This document shows positions 5,507-6,939 of a DNA stretch of 6,939 bases, piece by piece. A model generated the notes under the pieces. The model made no database searches and was not told where the DNA came from. It was given only the letters and a program-made list of their open reading frames with translations. Source of the DNA: Methanobacteriota archaeon (GTDB lineage Archaea; Methanobacteriota; Methanobacteria; Methanobacteriales; Methanobacteriaceae); NCBI GenBank assembly GCA_023436175.1, contig JAEZKE010000083.1:1-6939 (forward strand), written 5' to 3'. Each line of letters begins with the position of its first letter. The first letter of the stretch is position 1. The position numbers and the translations under genes were made by a program.

Positions 5507-5761
5507 ATGATAACTAAAAAGATTGAAGTGCCTAAAACTGTATCTAAGACTGAAACTGTATTTTTTAATGAACTCAAGAATTTTAAAGGAGAAGAAGTCA
5601 CAATCATACTTTTAAATGGTAGTTCAATACATGCCAAAGTACTTGCTATTGAATTCAATAACTTAAATTTCATTTTAGAACACGATGATGGAGTTAAAGA
5701 AATGATCCGGGGCGAATCAATACAAAGCGTAAGATTAGGAATTAAAATTGAAAAAGAGTAA
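5507..5761 (+). CDS. Divergent Sm-like (LSM-domain) archaeal protein
   Basis: 84 residues. Most of the chain (about 18-79) fits an Sm fold. An N-terminal helix (FFNELKNF) leads to KGEEVTIILLNGSSIHAKVLAIE, resembling the Sm1 strands with the NG turn at 37-38, then FNNLNFIL (50-57). The Sm2-like MIRGESIQSVRL (66-77) carries the characteristic I-R-G (67-69). Archaeal Sm proteins form rings of six or seven that bind U-rich RNA. In my alignment the RNA-pocket residues are N52 (often H), N54 and R68, so the pocket looks mostly kept. The sequence is otherwise far from standard SmAP1, and it could be an Sm-like protein with another ligand. The ATG at 5507 is preferred over an in-frame TTG at 5492, which lies inside the ribosome site: GAGGGGG (5494-5500) ends six bases before the ATG. 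It is single, with a terminator behind it. Confidence 0.72.
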   Translation: MITKKIEVPKTVSKTETVFFNELKNFKGEEVTIILLNGSSIHAKVLAIEFNNLNFILEHDDGVKEMIRGESIQSVRLGIKIEKE

Positions 5762-5796
5762 CATATATCATGGTATATTACTTAGAATAATAGCAC

Positions 5797-5804
5797 TTTT
5801 TTTT
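5797..5804 (+). terminator. Oligo-T terminator of the Sm-like gene
   Basis: A run of eight T residues lies 35 bases after the stop codon, a typical archaeal termination signal. A near-palindrome (ATATATCATGGTATAT, 5763-5778) precedes it, but it is mostly A/T and need not matter. Confidence 0.5.
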
Positions 5805-6154
5805 AGATATTAAATTCAACATATTGCAAAAGAGTTATATAGTGTAACTTCATAATTGAGTATTTCATTAAAAAATAAAAATAGTAATATATGCTCGAGT
5901 AGTAAATAGGACAAATAAGTTCAGTTCTCAGTTTATTTCCTCTTTATTTGGAAATTTATAGTTAATTTTTAATAAAATTTTTGAATAATGTGTTTTATTT
6001 TAATTAATGTCAAAATCTGTTTTAAGGAATGTTGGGGAATTTTAGGAATTGATTTCAACAATTATAAATATGAAATTAGCCATAAAATTATTTCAGAAAG
6101 AATTTTAAATAGGTAATTGGTTAAAGTAAAATTTTTTTAAATTCAAAAAAACGA
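5805..6154. other. AT-rich gap upstream of lon, no supported gene
   Basis: No convincing gene is seen on either strand. A TATA-like GTTATATAG near 5834-5842 could start a transcript that would run to the T7 at 6132-6138. The only notable open frame is 5988-6116 (42 residues, beginning MCFILINVK), which lacks any ribosome binding site. ATTTCC (5935-5940) and GGAAAT (5950-5955) form a weak hairpin. Confidence 0.4.
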
Positions 6155-6175
6155 AAAGTAGATATTTATATATAA
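6155..6175 (+). promoter_or_regulatory. Promoter of lon (BRE-like element plus TATA box)
   Basis: TTTATATATAA (6165-6175) follows a purine-rich AAGTAGATA, with ACGAAAA just before it. The expected transcription start is near 6193, giving a leader of about 80 bases before the lon start codon. A second TATA-like word (TTATATAT, 6181-6188) lies just downstream. Confidence 0.6.
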
Positions 6176-6190
6176 CAATATTATATATCA

Positions 6191-6215
6191 ATAAAGTTAA
6201 TATTCCATAAAGTTA
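6191..6215 (+). repeat. Short direct repeat at the predicted lon transcription start
   Basis: ATAAAGTTA occurs at 6191-6199 and again at 6207-6215, a 16-base period. The pair covers the predicted transcription start, where a bound repressor would block initiation. Function is inferred from position only. Confidence 0.35.
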
Positions 6216-6256
6216 TTATAAATAAAAATGTTGATTTTTTTAAATAAAATGAAAAT

Positions 6257-6262
6257 AGGAGG
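6257..6262 (+). promoter_or_regulatory. AGGAGG ribosome binding site with two competing ATG codons
   Basis: This strong site is 5 bases before an ATG at 6268, which is out of frame and reaches a stop after 18 codons (6322-6324). It is 12 bases before the lon ATG at 6275. The lon ATG is therefore rather far from the site, and the closer ATG may compete for ribosomes. Confidence 0.6.
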
Positions 6263-6274
6263 TTGTCATGGATC

Positions 6275-6939
6275 ATGGCAAATCTAAATTCAAGCTCAAA
6301 TTCATTCAATTTAAGAACTTATAAAACATCAGAGGAAATTAAAGTCCCTGAAAAGATCATAGATCAAATTATAGGTCAAGAAGAAGCAGTTGAAACTATT
6401 AAAAAAGCTGCGAAACAGAGAAGGAATGTTCTTTTAATTGGAGAACCCGGAATTGGTAAATCCATGCTTGCAAAGGGAATGGCAGAATTGCTTCCTCCAG
6501 AAGAACTTCAAGATATCTTAGTTTATCCAAATATTGAAGATAATCATAACCCTCTAATTGGAACCATGCCTGCCGGTGAAGGTAAAAAGATCGTTACAAA
6601 TTATAAAGCAAAGGCAAAGTCTCAGGAAGAGAGGAAGAACATGTTTACAATGATCATAATATCATTCATATTGATCATTGGATTCGTTGTTAACCAGTTT
6701 TTCCTGGCTTTAATAGCAGCAGCAGTTGTCTTTGTAGCACTTCTACAAATAAAACCTAGAACTTCAATCATGATTCCCAAGCTCCTTGTAAGCAATGAAA
6801 ACAACATTGTAGCTCCTTTTGTTGATGCAACAGGTGCACATGCAGGGGCTTTATTAGGTGATGTAAGACACGATCCATATCAGTCAGGGGGATTAGGAAC
6901 TCCTGCACACGAACGTGTCGAAGCTGGAATGATTCACAA
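6275..6939 (+). CDS. lonB: Archaeal LonB ATP-dependent protease, N-terminal part (runs off the window)
   Basis: 221 codons are visible and the frame is open at the window end. LonB is a hexameric, membrane-anchored AAA+ protease that degrades misfolded and regulatory proteins at the inner face of the cell membrane. Archaeal LonB lacks the long N-terminal domain of bacterial LonA, and so does this protein. The chain enters the ATPase region at once with VPEKIIDQIIGQEEAVE (24-40) and the Walker A GEPGIGKS (56-63). The LonB-specific insertion with two membrane helices follows (about 122-140 and 142-159), then MIPKLLV, the FVDATGAHAGALLGD region (182-196) and the GGLGTPAHERVEAG stretch. Walker B and the Ser-Lys protease dyad would lie beyond the edge. 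ATG 6275 is the only good in-frame start: a TTG at 6263 abuts the ribosome site. It has its own promoter at 6155-6175. Confidence 0.95.
   Translation, partial: MANLNSSSNSFNLRTYKTSEEIKVPEKIIDQIIGQEEAVETIKKAAKQRRNVLLIGEPGIGKSMLAKGMAELLPPEELQDILVYPNIEDNHNPLIGTMPAGEGKKIVTNYKAKAKSQEERKNMFTMIIISFILIIGFVVNQFFLALIAAAVVFVALLQIKPRTSIMIPKLLVSNENNIVAPFVDATGAHAGALLGDVRHDPYQSGGLGTPAHERVEAGMIH

Noticed and set aside
5464..5673. Minus-strand 69-residue frame over the Sm-like gene
   Set aside because: It overlaps a better-supported gene with a strong ribosome site on the plus strand and shows no family features.
5988..6116. 42-residue open frame upstream of lon
   Set aside because: It has an ATG but no ribosome binding site, no recognisable domain and A/T-driven codons; a frame of this length is plausible by chance in several hundred AT-rich bases.
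6622..6807. Minus-strand 61-residue frame inside lon
   Set aside because: It mirrors the two membrane helices of LonB and has no independent support.
1..6939. CRISPR array, insertion sequence, attachment site or prophage
   Set aside because: No regularly spaced repeats, transposase or integrase frames, or target-site duplications are visible; the truncated tRNA at the edge shows no repeated 3' end within the window.

Overview
The window looks like chromosomal DNA of a mesophilic hydrogenotrophic methanogen of the order Methanobacteriales, most likely a Methanobacterium-like species. This is inferred from AT-rich composition, archaeal TATA/BRE promoters, GGTGA or GGAGG ribosome binding sites, oligo-T terminators, a membrane-anchored archaeal LonB, a two-repeat Na+/Ca2+-exchanger-type protein and an archaeal Sm-like protein. 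No phage, transposon, CRISPR or plasmid genes are visible. It reads as ordinary core chromosome with unusually roomy intergenic regions.

Layout. Positions 1-39 (minus strand) hold the 5' half of a tRNA-Gly(GCC) cut by the window edge, with a clear promoter behind it. A CorA-type divalent cation transporter follows on the minus strand (163-1209). The next ~450 bases have no conventional gene, but they contain a strong plus-strand promoter followed by consecutive hairpins, a candidate structured RNA or long leader. A small zinc-ribbon protein with a C-terminal membrane helix follows (about 1658-2110). Its true start appears to be a non-standard ATT codon, because the first in-frame GTG would cut off half of the zinc site. 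A two-gene operon comes next: a CaCA-family cation exchanger (2209-3207) and a universal stress protein (3212-3661), with the stop codon of the first inside the ribosome binding site of the second. Convergent to it is cobyric acid synthase (3708-5237, minus). A divergent intergenic region leads to a small Sm-like protein (5507-5761, plus). After ~500 AT-rich bases, the window ends inside the gene for membrane-bound Lon protease (6275 onward, plus).

How the genes relate. Two ion transporters (CorA and the exchanger), a stress protein and the Lon protease give the region a loose ion-homeostasis and protein-quality theme. Only the exchanger-usp pair is tightly linked by sequence. CobQ stands alone, without other cobamide genes nearby; cobamides are needed by methanogens for the Mtr methyltransferase.

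I do not see a clear undescribed multi-gene system. The most interesting points are the candidate structured RNA at about 1405-1617, the ATT start of the zinc-ribbon gene, the asparagine in place of an expected acidic ion-site residue in the exchanger, and the competing start codons and repeated motif in the lon leader.
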